NCBI GenBank assembly: GCA_002482535.1
Contig: DLGE01000015.1
Coordinates: 22,242-86,241 of the forward strand
Source: Peptococcaceae bacterium UBA7702
Lineage (GTDB): Bacteria; Bacillota; Dehalobacteriia; UBA7702
Reading direction: 5' to 3'
Length of the DNA: 64,000 nt
Each line of letters opens with the position of its first letter. Position 1 is the stretch's first letter. Below, one piece after another: positions 27,207 through 35,093 of the stretch. The position numbers and the translations under genes were made by a program. Below the pieces are notes generated by a model. It was given only the letters and a program-made list of their open reading frames with translations. It was not told the origin of the DNA and ran no database searches.

Positions 27207-27256
27207 GGGGCAGCGGCGGATAAAGGCCGCCGCCCCTGTTATGGAGAGTGTTATCA
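27207..27256. repeat. Intergenic hairpin plus TATGGAGAGT element, copy 1
   Basis: GGGGCaGCGGC/GCCGCcGCCCC hairpin (27207-27236) followed by GTTATGGAGAGTGTTATCA. The same arrangement (hairpin then TATGGAGAGTATGTCA) occurs at 38895-38955 and 45475-45525. Confidence 0.5.
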
Positions 27257-27469
27257 TTTCTGACCGAGGGGGTGACATCTTCAAGTAAATCAGAAAGCCA
27301 ATTCACCCATTCCCCGGTCACCGTTACGGTTTTCGTATTGCTTCTGCTGCCGGTAAATTTTTGGCAAAATGCTCCGCCAAACCTTTTCCAATACAGGAAC
27401 GGCAGACAGAACAGTCCTCTATGGAGAAATCTATAAAACAAAAAGACTATTTTTCCGGTTCCTATGCGT

Positions 27470-27720
27470 TCTTTATGCTCCCGCAGTTTTCATCAGACTG
27501 TCGAGAAAAGCTTCGTCTTTTCGGGTAAATACCTTTGGTATTTGCTGTCGAGGGAGACTATCTTAACCTTGAAAAGCCTTTCAGCCCTTCCTAAGGTTAA
27601 GGGTCGGACCGGTAAACAAGTTGGCCTGCGGCTACACCGTGTACAAAATAGTACTCAAGCTGTCGCGGGCCAGAGGGTTCGCCGTGTACTTTAAAGAGCA
27701 TAAATATCAGACTTTGTCGA
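27470..27720. other. Structured non-coding stretch without a convincing gene
   Basis: No supported protein gene lies between 27257 and 27764. The stretch holds several perfect small hairpins: AAATACC-ttt-GGTATTT, CTTAACCTT/AAGGTTAAG with a 22-base loop, GTAC-aaaata-GTAC, and flanking TTTATGCTC/GAGCATAAA. CCGTGTAC occurs twice. It could be a decayed mobile element or a structured RNA. A 34-codon minus-strand frame (27700-27596) also exists but has no ribosome site. Confidence 0.4.
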
Positions 27721-27764
27721 CGGCCTGAGACTGTGCCGACGGCATAGTCTGCCGGGAAATATAG

Positions 27765-27799
27765 TTTTTGGGGAAACGCGTGAAGTGTCTCCCCAAAAA
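27765..27799 (-). terminator. Intrinsic terminator after the mttB-C/MFS operon
   Basis: TTTTTGGGGA pairs with TCCCCAAAAA across 15 bases, 20 bases past the MFS stop. Confidence 0.75.
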
Positions 27800-27818
27800 C
27801 CGGAAGGTAAAACTGAAA

Positions 27819-29096
27819 TTATTCTGCGGCGGCTTCTTTCTGCTTTGCCGCTTCCAAAGATTTGGTTCTCCTGGTCAGAATAACGGAGCTGATCATACCG
27901 ATGATGGAGAATACGATCAAGAGGATGAAAATCTTATTGAAACCAGCGGCAATGTTACCGGCGGCAGTAGCGTTGTCCAGCCAGATACCGCAAATCGGAG
28001 TGATGATCATATCCGGCATAAAGATGATAAAAGAGATGATTCCGGTGGCAAGGGCCGTCATTTTCACGGGAATCCCTGCCTGGCCCATAATCGACCAGTA
28101 AGTGGATTTCATCACGTTGGCGACGAAAGCAACGAGAAGCGTCAGAACAATGCAGAGTCCGACAGCCTTATGAGAGAGCATGACACCGAGAATAAGGGCG
28201 GCAATGATCCCGAACAGGAACAGAAAAGCTTTTCCTTTGTAAGTAAAACGGTCCAGCACCCAGCCGCCGAGAAAACCGGCGACAAAGACGATGATGTAGC
28301 TGCGAATGATCCCCAGCGTGGAAGCCATGGCAGTGGAAATGCCGACGACACGTACAGTGTAGGTGGTCAGATAGCCATTGCCGAGGCTCCAGGAGAGATA
28401 GGCGCTCATCAGCACAAGACAGGTAATCCAGACACCTTTGTTTTTGAGGACGTCCATAATGGTGTATTTCTCTTCTTCTCCGCCCTCTTTGATTGCCGAA
28501 GCTTCATTCTTTTCGTCTTTGGGCAAAAAGATGAGACCGAGGATGAGGAAGAAACCAGTAACGGCGGTACCCACCAGCAGCAGAGTTTTAAAGCCCATCA
28601 CCGGCGTGGCGGCGGCGCCCATAATGCCCAGGAAGGCAAAACCGAGAAGCGTCTGGACGATGCCGCGGGTGGCTTCACTGCTGCCAAACAATGTACTCTG
28701 ATTCTTTTCGTCGCCAAGGTTGCGGATACCGTTGAGATAGGCCGACCACAATGTCGCAATCCCAAAGAAACCGTAAAGAACGTGAATGCCGAGGAGCAGT
28801 ACGTAGTTGGTCGTAAAAGCAAAGGCGATGGTCAGTACGACAAAAGCGGCTAAGGTAATATTGATCAATTTTCTTAATGAAAAGCGGTTTGCCAGAATAC
28901 CGCCGATGGGATACGAGGCGACGCTGGCAATGTTGACGGCGGTTGCAAGAAAGCCCATTTGTGTGTCGTTAAGCTGCAAGGCCGCCATCATCTGGTCATA
29001 AAAAGTATATCTCAGATAAGGCAGTTGATAAGCAATGGCAACGGCAGCGCTGAGGATGATAAAGATCATCAGTTTTTTAAAGCCAAAGTTTTTCAT
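27819..29096 (-). CDS. MFS transporter downstream of mttB-C
   Basis: 425 residues with 12 helices. It opens MKNFGFKKLMIFIILS and shows GGILANRFSLRKLINIT in loop 2-3. A long central loop (PKDEKNEASAIKEGGEEEK) is usual for MFS. It follows the MttB-family gene at 29358 in the same direction, so it is probably the uptake system for that enzyme's substrate. The 260-base gap between them holds a long inverted repeat (29151-29275). It is not closely related to the two MFS copies at 3090 and 5898. Confidence 0.85.
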   Translation of the reverse strand: MKNFGFKKLMIFIILSAAVAIAYQLPYLRYTFYDQMMAALQLNDTQMGFLATAVNIASVASYPIGGILANRFSLRKLINITLAAFVVLTIAFAFTTNYVLLLGIHVLYGFFGIATLWSAYLNGIRNLGDEKNQSTLFGSSEATRGIVQTLLGFAFLGIMGAAATPVMGFKTLLLVGTAVTGFFLILGLIFLPKDEKNEASAIKEGGEEEKYTIMDVLKNKGVWITCLVLMSAYLSWSLGNGYLTTYTVRVVGISTAMASTLGIIRSYIIVFVAGFLGGWVLDRFTYKGKAFLFLFGIIAALILGVMLSHKAVGLCIVLTLLVAFVANVMKSTYWSIMGQAGIPVKMTALATGIISFIIFMPDMIITPICGIWLDNATAAGNIAAGFNKIFILLIVFSIIGMISSVILTRRTKSLEAAKQKEAAAE

Positions 29097-29150
29097 GTTT
29101 TTTCCTTTCCAAATTTTATTATTTTAAAAATGGCGTCATTGATATGAAAG

Positions 29151-29275
29151 CCGCATCGAAAGATATCAAACCAGGGACAATGTGAGAAGTTCATGAAAAA
29201 TGACAAGATGAAGACAATGCGGTCATCCCACAGGTTTACGCTGCTGATAAAAGGATCGGGATATCTCCGATGCAC
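29151..29275 (-). other. Long inverted repeat in the mttB-C/MFS intercistronic region
   Basis: On the minus strand GCATCGGAGATATC (29262-29275) can pair with GATATCTTTCGATGC (29151-29166), 14 of 15 positions, enclosing about 95 bases. The RNA could fold as a long closed structure just before the MFS ribosome site. Confidence 0.45.
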
Positions 29276-29301
29276 CCACAATATGATTCAGCCTGATGCC
29301 C

Positions 29302-29332
29302 GCGGGGAAAACCTTACCTCGATTTTCCCCGC
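29302..29332 (-). other. Hairpin after mttB-C
   Basis: GCGGGGAAAA/TTTTCCCCGC, perfect 10-bp stem, 11-base loop, 26 bases past the mttB-C stop. There is no T-tract after the stem on the minus strand, so partial termination or RNA stabilisation is more likely than full termination. Confidence 0.55.
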
Positions 29333-29357
29333 TTCTTTCGTTTAAGCTGTTGCAGCA

Positions 29358-30767
29358 TTAATGCTCGTCGACATACTTTTTCAGATCTGCATCCACATCA
29401 GCAGGCAGCGCCGGCTCTTCATAATCGGCAAGGAGCTGTTTCCATTTGGCGTTGGCCACTTCTTCGATGGGCTTGCTACCTTCTTCTTTCCACTGCTGGA
29501 TATTCTGTCTGTTGCTCAAAGTTGGTCTATAAAATTCCGTTCTGAAATGGTTGAAGGTATGTTCGTGGGTAAGGAACTGCCCCTGAGGCCCCACTTCCTT
29601 GATCACATCGTAGGCCAAGGTATCTTCATTCACTACCACACCCTGATTGATACGCTTGAGATAACCGATGATTTCATTGTCAACGATGAGTTTTTCAAAA
29701 GAAGTTAAGTTATAAGTATCAATGATACCGGCGCTGTGGAGAATGAAGTTGCCACCGGCCATCTGTGCCATCATCAAAGTAACAGAAGATTCATAGGCAG
29801 CCTGGGAATCCATCATCTTGCTGTCGGAAAGAGCACCGCTGATCCGGCAGGGAATCTGATAATATTTGGCCAATTGGCCGTTAACCAGAGAAACGACGGC
29901 GTCTTCGGGAGAACCGATGGAAAGAGAACCCGTGGCCATTTCGGCATTGGAGCCGGAAGCCGAGTAAACGATGGGATTGCCGGGGTTGATGCATTGAGAG
30001 AGAACGATGCCGGCCAGAACTTCGGCGTTTTGCAGAGAGACGAGACCGGCCACAGTGGCGGGAGTCGTAGCACCGGCGATGGAGAGGGAATTGACGAGAT
30101 GAGGCTGGCCCGCTTCGGCGTAGGCGAAGATGGCGCCGGCCATCTTATCGTCGTAACTCAGCGGCGTCAGCGTACAGGGAATCGAAGTGATCACAGGCTT
30201 TTCTTTGATGGCGTCCATACCACCAAAGACAATGGCTGCCATTTCAATGGACTGCTTTGCCGCTTCATAACCGAGAACGCTACCCATCAATGGTTTGTCA
30301 CTGTGCTTCAAAGTGTTGTAAACCATAACATTGTGGCGGATATCCACGTCCACGTCACAGGGTTCGCAGGAGATGTGACTTTGGATGTCGATGTTCTGAA
30401 GCTGATGAACGATTTTAACGATGTTTTTAAAGTCTTCCAGGCTGCCTGCGCGGCGGCCATGATCCATATCGACAACATAAGGAGAACCATAAGGCCCGAC
30501 GTAAGCCGTCTTTTCACAGGTAATTTCCACGTCCTTTTCAGGATCTCTGGCATAGAGGGTGAAAGAAGAAGGAACCATCTTCAATTTTTCTTCCACCATT
30601 TTCGGGGGGAAATAGACTGTATGGCCCTCCACTTTGGCTCCGTGTTTTGCCAAAAGATCCCTGGCGGGTTCATAGCTAAATACAATCCCCACGTTTTCCA
30701 TGATCCGAAGCGAGTTGGCGTGAATTTGTTCAATTTCTGCTTGCGACAAGAGTTGATAACGTTGCAT
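29358..30767 (-). CDS. MttB-family corrinoid methyltransferase (non-pyrrolysine), copy C
   Basis: 469 residues of the MttB superfamily. It opens MQRYQLLSQAEIEQIH and shows ADSK-like DSKMMDSQAAYE plus the C-terminal VGPQGQFLTHEHTFNHFRTE. No in-frame UAG. It transfers a methyl group from an unidentified methylated amine to a corrinoid protein. A sigma-54 promoter (30807-30822) lies about 40 bases upstream and a sigma-54 activator gene directly upstream. It is closer to the copy at 40626 than to the tandem pair at 4406/7251. Confidence 0.92.
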   Translation of the reverse strand: MQRYQLLSQAEIEQIHANSLRIMENVGIVFSYEPARDLLAKHGAKVEGHTVYFPPKMVEEKLKMVPSSFTLYARDPEKDVEITCEKTAYVGPYGSPYVVDMDHGRRAGSLEDFKNIVKIVHQLQNIDIQSHISCEPCDVDVDIRHNVMVYNTLKHSDKPLMGSVLGYEAAKQSIEMAAIVFGGMDAIKEKPVITSIPCTLTPLSYDDKMAGAIFAYAEAGQPHLVNSLSIAGATTPATVAGLVSLQNAEVLAGIVLSQCINPGNPIVYSASGSNAEMATGSLSIGSPEDAVVSLVNGQLAKYYQIPCRISGALSDSKMMDSQAAYESSVTLMMAQMAGGNFILHSAGIIDTYNLTSFEKLIVDNEIIGYLKRINQGVVVNEDTLAYDVIKEVGPQGQFLTHEHTFNHFRTEFYRPTLSNRQNIQQWKEEGSKPIEEVANAKWKQLLADYEEPALPADVDADLKKYVDEH

Positions 30768-30806
30768 TTCGCACCTCCAAAATAATGTTAAGCTGACTCT
30801 ATTAAA

Positions 30807-30822
30807 TGCAAACTCGATGCCA
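30807..30822 (-). promoter_or_regulatory. Sigma-54 promoter of mttB-C
   Basis: Minus strand TGGCATCGAGTTTGCA: TGGCAT-N5-TTGCA. Predicted transcription start near 30795, about 28 bases before the ATG. Confidence 0.9.
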
Positions 30823-30938
30823 AAATTTTGACCAACCGCAGAATATTTAAGTTATCCCAGTATAAAGCCGTCTTTTCAGAGCAAGAATTCCCTGAAAGGG
30901 AATTCCTGCCCTGAAAACAGAGAAAAGTTCCGCATCAT

Positions 30939-30964
30939 TCCGCAAAAAAATGCAACAAACGCAA
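30939..30964. promoter_or_regulatory. Candidate activator sites upstream of mttB-C
   Basis: CCGCAAA and AACGCAA lie about 120-140 bp upstream of the mttB-C sigma-54 promoter, and resemble the TTGCGTT repeats found before the activator gene at 32753-32778. Confidence 0.35.
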
Positions 30965-31052
30965 AAATTAGAAAAGGGCCGCTTGCCTTCCCTCTCCCCG
31001 ATCCATCGCCAATGGAAACGAAAACCCGGCCCGACAACGATAAAACGGCACA

Positions 31053-31086
31053 AAAATGACGCCCTCTTGCACGGAGGGCGCCATTT
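31053..31086 (-). terminator. Intrinsic terminator after the activator at 31145
   Basis: GGCGCCCTC pairs with GAGGGCGTC across 7 bases, followed by ATTTTTG on the minus strand. It separates the regulator transcript from the mttB-C promoter. Confidence 0.82.
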
Positions 31087-31144
31087 AAGAAGACATTATT
31101 TTCGGTATACAAAGCGATAACACGAAAATCAATTCATTCTGATT

Positions 31145-32590
31145 TTATAAGCCGTATTTTTTCAGCCGGTAAGAGAGGGATTGGCGGCTCATTCCCAAAA
31201 GTTCCGCGGCTTTGGTGAGGTTCCCTTTCGTCTGCTGTAAGGCCTCAATGATCTCCTGTTTTTCCTGTTCCTTAATTTGATCCAGTATGTGCGGCCTCTC
31301 CTCGGGGCGTTTCGAAACGATTTCATCGGGGTCGCTCTCCGGTTCCGCGATGTGGCTTTGTTTGTAGCGGAATTTCGGTGTATCGTTGGTTTCGAAAAGA
31401 TATTGGGGCAGAGCGGCAAACTCAATTTTTTCACCGTCCTCGGTAAAGTTCACCGCGGATTCGATGCTGTTTTTGAGCTGACGCACATTGCCGGGCCAGC
31501 GGTAGGAGGAAAAGAAAGCCATCACATCAGGGCTGACGCCGCTAACAGCTTTGCCAAAGCGCTGATTGTAACGATGGAGAAAATAGGCGATCAACAGCGG
31601 AACATCTCCTTTGCGGTCTTTCAGAGGCGGAATCACAATATGTAACACCGAAAGGCGATAAAAGAGGTCCGCCCGCAGAACGCCGCGGTCCACCGCCGCC
31701 CGGGGCCGTTCGTTGCAGCTGCTGATGATACGCACATTGATGTTCTTCTCTTTGGTGCTGCCCAGCTTGTGGACACTCCGGTCCTCCAAAACCCGCAAAA
31801 GCTTGGCTTGAGATGATAGGGGCATGGAATTGATTTCATCGAGGAAGATGGTGCCGCCATCAGCCTGGGAAAGCAAGCCTTCCCGCTCCACGGCGCCGGT
31901 ATAAACGCCCTTGGCGGTACCGAAGAGGATGCCCTCAATGAGGCTTTCGGGAATCGCCGCGCAGTTTAAAGCCAGAAAGGGATATTTTGCCCGACTGCTT
32001 TGATCGTGAATGGCCCGGGCAAAAAGCTCCTTGCCACTGCCGGTATCCCCCACCAACATAACCGAAGAATCACCAGCGGCAGCTTGCAGAGCCCTTTCTT
32101 TGCACTTCAAAAAAACTTCACTCTGGCCAATGATATGGTTGAGGCTCTCACCGTTGCCGGCGTTTTTCCCTCTATGGCGGGCGACCTCCCATTGAAGAGA
32201 AATATTTTTCTCAATGATCTCTTTCATCGGCGTCTCATCCCGTTGAATCGTATAGGCGCCGACAAGCTCCCCTTCGTAGTAAAATGGGGCGGCATTGCAG
32301 ATTTGGACGATCTCCCGGTCGTTGACGTAATAGGTGAATTTCTGATTGTAGATAGGGCGTTCCGTATAGAGGGCCTTCAACATCGGACTGGTGGTCTCAT
32401 CGAGACCGTACAGTTCATAGGTGGACTGGCCCTTGACATCTTTCAGAAGGTAACCGTCAAGATCTTCGGCAACCTTGTTAAAATAGACCAGATTCCCTTC
32501 GGTATCGCAGACATAGACCGCCTCCTTCAACTTATCAAAAGCGTCAAAATACATGCGGTCGGAAAAGAAAAATTGATATAAAAAGTCCAT
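31145..32590 (-). CDS. Sigma-54-dependent activator beside mttB-C
   Basis: 481 residues: PAS sensor (AVYVCDTEGNLVYFNKVAEDLDG), AAA+ domain with Walker A GDTGSGKE, Walker B GTIFLDEI, and a Fis-type HTH (LTKAAELLGMSRQSLSYRLKKYG). The sigma-54 contact loop reads GVYTGA instead of the usual GAFTGA. The start at 32590 (MDFLYQFFF) follows GGAGGT; the open frame continues upstream without a better start. A sigma-54 promoter lies directly upstream, so the regulator itself is probably activated, by itself or by a relative. It is nearly collinear with the activator at 37325. Confidence 0.95.
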   Translation of the reverse strand: MDFLYQFFFSDRMYFDAFDKLKEAVYVCDTEGNLVYFNKVAEDLDGYLLKDVKGQSTYELYGLDETTSPMLKALYTERPIYNQKFTYYVNDREIVQICNAAPFYYEGELVGAYTIQRDETPMKEIIEKNISLQWEVARHRGKNAGNGESLNHIIGQSEVFLKCKERALQAAAGDSSVMLVGDTGSGKELFARAIHDQSSRAKYPFLALNCAAIPESLIEGILFGTAKGVYTGAVEREGLLSQADGGTIFLDEINSMPLSSQAKLLRVLEDRSVHKLGSTKEKNINVRIISSCNERPRAAVDRGVLRADLFYRLSVLHIVIPPLKDRKGDVPLLIAYFLHRYNQRFGKAVSGVSPDVMAFFSSYRWPGNVRQLKNSIESAVNFTEDGEKIEFAALPQYLFETNDTPKFRYKQSHIAEPESDPDEIVSKRPEERPHILDQIKEQEKQEIIEALQQTKGNLTKAAELLGMSRQSLSYRLKKYGL

Positions 32591-32635
32591 CGTATACCTC
32601 CTCCAAATCGTCAATGGCTCATACCCTAATACAAG

Positions 32636-32651
32636 TGCAAAATTTATGCCA
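32636..32651 (-). promoter_or_regulatory. Sigma-54 promoter of the activator gene at 31145
   Basis: Minus strand TGGCATAAATTTTGCA: TGGCAT-N5-TTGCA. Predicted start near 32624, about 34 bases before the ATG. Confidence 0.88.
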
Positions 32652-32752
32652 AAAACGCAAAAAAGTAGACCATACTTTATCCCCTGCTCAACGCCATCTT
32701 CACAACAGCAAAAATGCGGGGATGGGTAAAGAACCGCACACTTTGGTAAAAA

Positions 32753-32778
32753 AACGCAAGGAACGCAAAATAACGCAA
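32753..32778. promoter_or_regulatory. Three TTGCGTT repeats, candidate enhancer
   Basis: AACGCAA occurs at 32753, 32762 and 32772 (9-10 bp apart, about one helical turn), roughly 100-130 bp upstream of the sigma-54 promoter. A fourth copy is at 32654. The spacing favours binding of several activator subunits on one DNA face. Confidence 0.5.
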
Positions 32779-32924
32779 CATTTCGAAACATGAAAGCATT
32801 TGCCAACACCAAAGGGTTCGAGGGTATCTTCAGTTTACCATAAGCCGGCGATACCGTCCAGTTTCAAAAAAATCCATGCCCTCTGTAACAGAGGGCATGA
32901 ATTCAGATTTTTCTATATTAAATT

Positions 32925-33614
32925 TCACTCTCGCTGCAAAGTGGCAAAATAGGCTTTTTCATCATAGGGCGCTTTGCGATGGGAACAAATTTCCCGCTGG
33001 CAGTAGATGCAGTCGTGACAAGCCTCTTTGGCGGCGTATTTGAGACCGGAAACCGTTTTCAGCGGAGACATCAGATAGTTATCGCTTAGTTCTACACCAA
33101 TTTTTGTGGCATTTTCACCCAAAAGGGCGAACAGCTTTTTCTGTTCCTGAATGGGCCAGCCGGGAAGGGCTCCCGGATCTGAACGGGAAATCACGTAACC
33201 TTCGGGAAGAAGATTGATGAGTTTTCTGTTCAAAGACAATTCGATTTGTTTTTCGTAAAACTCCATGATGGCGTCAAAAGCGAATTTATCGATCATATCC
33301 GTGAGCGTCTTGGCATAAGATGCCAATTCCTGCCCACAGGTACAGATGTAGGGATAAACAACCTCGGCCTGCTTCAAGTTTTTGGCCAGGGCGACGCTGG
33401 CGAAAACAACGCTGCCTACGGCAACGCTGTATTCCGTTACGGCAGTGACCGGATATTCCATAAAAACAGCTTTCGGTTTGGCGATGGCCGCCGTTTCATA
33501 CAACAGTTTCCTGATGCTTTTACCGAAAACGTGATCTGCGGGCATACCGAGACGTTTCAATATATCTTGCTCGTCAAAGGCAAGTTCATAATCATCGATC
33601 AGCGTTGTTTTCAC
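32925..33614 (-). CDS. MetH-activation-domain-like corrinoid protein reactivator, copy 2
   Basis: 229 residues resembling the cobalamin-dependent methionine synthase activation domain: SRSDPGALPGWPIQEQKKLF, LMSPLKTVSGL, and a C-terminal cysteine cluster CHDCIYCQREICSHRKAPY. In MetH this fold binds S-adenosylmethionine for reductive methylation of inactive cob(II)alamin. As a stand-alone protein in a methyltransferase region, it probably serves corrinoid proteins. The Cys cluster may hold a metal or Fe-S centre. It is the last gene of the 37121-32925 operon and a paralogue of the next gene upstream. Confidence 0.82.
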   Translation of the reverse strand: MKTTLIDDYELAFDEQDILKRLGMPADHVFGKSIRKLLYETAAIAKPKAVFMEYPVTAVTEYSVAVGSVVFASVALAKNLKQAEVVYPYICTCGQELASYAKTLTDMIDKFAFDAIMEFYEKQIELSLNRKLINLLPEGYVISRSDPGALPGWPIQEQKKLFALLGENATKIGVELSDNYLMSPLKTVSGLKYAAKEACHDCIYCQREICSHRKAPYDEKAYFATLQRE

Positions 33615-33653
33615 AAAAACCGGTTCCTTTCTTTTGCCTGGGATAAAATAGGT

Positions 33654-34343
33654 TTAGTGATCTTCCGTAGCCTCTAAATAGGCCTTCAGGTTAAAGGCCG
33701 CCTTGCGGCTGGGGCAATTGGAACGCTGACAGAGTTCGCAATCGTGATAGTTGCCCTCGGTACCGAACTTAAGGCCGGCGACGCTTTTCACCGGAAACAT
33801 CAAAAAGTTCTTGTTGAGGGTCACGCCGACAGCGTTGGCGTATTCACCAAAAAAGTCGAAGATCGCCCGCTGTTCATTGATGGGCCAGCCCACCAGGGAA
33901 CCGGGATTGGATGCGGAAACTACTTTCTTTTCCGGTACCAAGTCGGCAAGGATGCCGTTGAGAGAAACATCAATTTGCCGCCGGTAGTATTCCATGATCG
34001 TATCAAAGGCGAATTGATCCACCATATCCGTGAGGGTTTTGCCGTAATCCGCCAATTCTTTGCCGCAGGTGTTGATGTAAGGATAAACCACTTCCACATC
34101 ACGGAGCTTTTTGGCCAGAGTCGCGCTGCGAAATACCTGGCCGCCAGCGGTTACAGTATGGTCGGTCCGCTCTTCAATGGGACAGACGGCATAAATCGCC
34201 TTCGGTTTGGCAATGGCTTTCGTCTTTTCCAGCAACTTTCGGATATTTTCCCCGAAACCATGATCCGAAGGCATGCCCAAGCGCTGCAAAATATCCTTTT
34301 CATCAAAAGCGTGTTCATATTCGGTAATCATCGTGAATTCCAT
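33654..34343 (-). CDS. MetH-activation-domain-like corrinoid protein reactivator, copy 1
   Basis: 229 residues, same length and layout as the downstream copy. Matching segments are YEHAFDEKDILQRLGMPSDH, SASNPGSLVGWPINEQRAIF, MFPVKSVAGL and the C-terminal CHDCELCQRSNCPSRKAAF (CxxCxxxxxC type). It probably assists reductive reactivation of corrinoid proteins. Tandem duplication may give one reactivator per corrinoid partner, or a heterodimer. The start at 34343 aligns with that of the paralogue. Confidence 0.82.
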   Translation of the reverse strand: MEFTMITEYEHAFDEKDILQRLGMPSDHGFGENIRKLLEKTKAIAKPKAIYAVCPIEERTDHTVTAGGQVFRSATLAKKLRDVEVVYPYINTCGKELADYGKTLTDMVDQFAFDTIMEYYRRQIDVSLNGILADLVPEKKVVSASNPGSLVGWPINEQRAIFDFFGEYANAVGVTLNKNFLMFPVKSVAGLKFGTEGNYHDCELCQRSNCPSRKAAFNLKAYLEATEDH

Positions 34344-34414
34344 CGGCTTTGCCTCCTTCCAAAAAGCCAGGGACAGTTTGCGGGTTTTTGCAACCGCCCC
34401 GAATCAGCCATACA

Positions 34415-35077
34415 TTACTCCAACATATCCTCATGCACCGTTTTGCCCGGTGGGACTACAACGAAGTTTTGGTCCTCAAACTCCAGCCTGACCATTTTTT
34501 TCAAGACCCCGTAAGGCGAAGGGATGATTGGGAAATCCACAGAAACCACCTTGGCCAAAGGTTCCAGCTGGCTTTTGGCCCGATCCAGATCATAGAGACC
34601 CGTATCAAGAAGGGCAAAATGCTGATAGCCGCCGTAGATCATGTTCATAACGAGATCGGCCTGTTCCTTGCCGTACCTCTGCACCGTCCGGTCATACTCT
34701 TTCCGCGCTGACATGCTGCTGCGCAGCCAGCCATCGGTGAAGAAGAAGGTTCCCTTGGGCCGGTTCACCTTGAGGGAATCCTCGGAGAGCACCAGATTGA
34801 TACAATCTTCACATTTTGGCAAAACCAAGGAAAAACGGTCGGATTTCAGACCGACGGTAGCATTGCCACAGCGGCCCATGGGCAGGATCAGATAGTCGAT
34901 GCCGGTGAGGCTGTCGATCACGGCCTGGAGGGTGGCCCGCATTTTATCCGGGGTATCGTGGGTCCCGGCGGCCAGATAGAGGACGGGATAGTTCAAACCG
35001 GCATTTCTCATGGTATCGGTGATCTCATCCTGAATGTTCTGACAGGCGATCATCATATATTTTTTATTTTCATCCAT
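34415..35077 (-). CDS. DUF1638 protein
   Basis: 220 residues matching the DUF1638 pattern: a start MMIACQNIQDEI, LILPMGRCGNATVGL, LVLPKCEDCINLVL, and TGLYDLDRAKSQLEPLA. The invariant Cys residues (GRCGN, CEDC) suggest metal or cofactor binding. No reaction is established to my knowledge. Here it sits between a hydantoinase-like ATPase and two MetH-activation-like proteins, so a corrinoid-related role is inferred. The start at 35077 follows GAGGGTG, 16 bases after the upstream stop. Confidence 0.78.
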   Translation of the reverse strand: MDENKKYMMIACQNIQDEITDTMRNAGLNYPVLYLAAGTHDTPDKMRATLQAVIDSLTGIDYLILPMGRCGNATVGLKSDRFSLVLPKCEDCINLVLSEDSLKVNRPKGTFFFTDGWLRSSMSARKEYDRTVQRYGKEQADLVMNMIYGGYQHFALLDTGLYDLDRAKSQLEPLAKVVSVDFPIIPSPYGVLKKMVRLEFEDQNFVVVPPGKTVHEDMLE

Positions 35078-35093
35078 GGTATCACCCTCATTT

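Noticed and set aside
27768..28853. 361-codon plus-strand frame
   Set aside because: Antisense to a clear MFS gene and starts inside that gene's terminator; composition is unlike a real protein.
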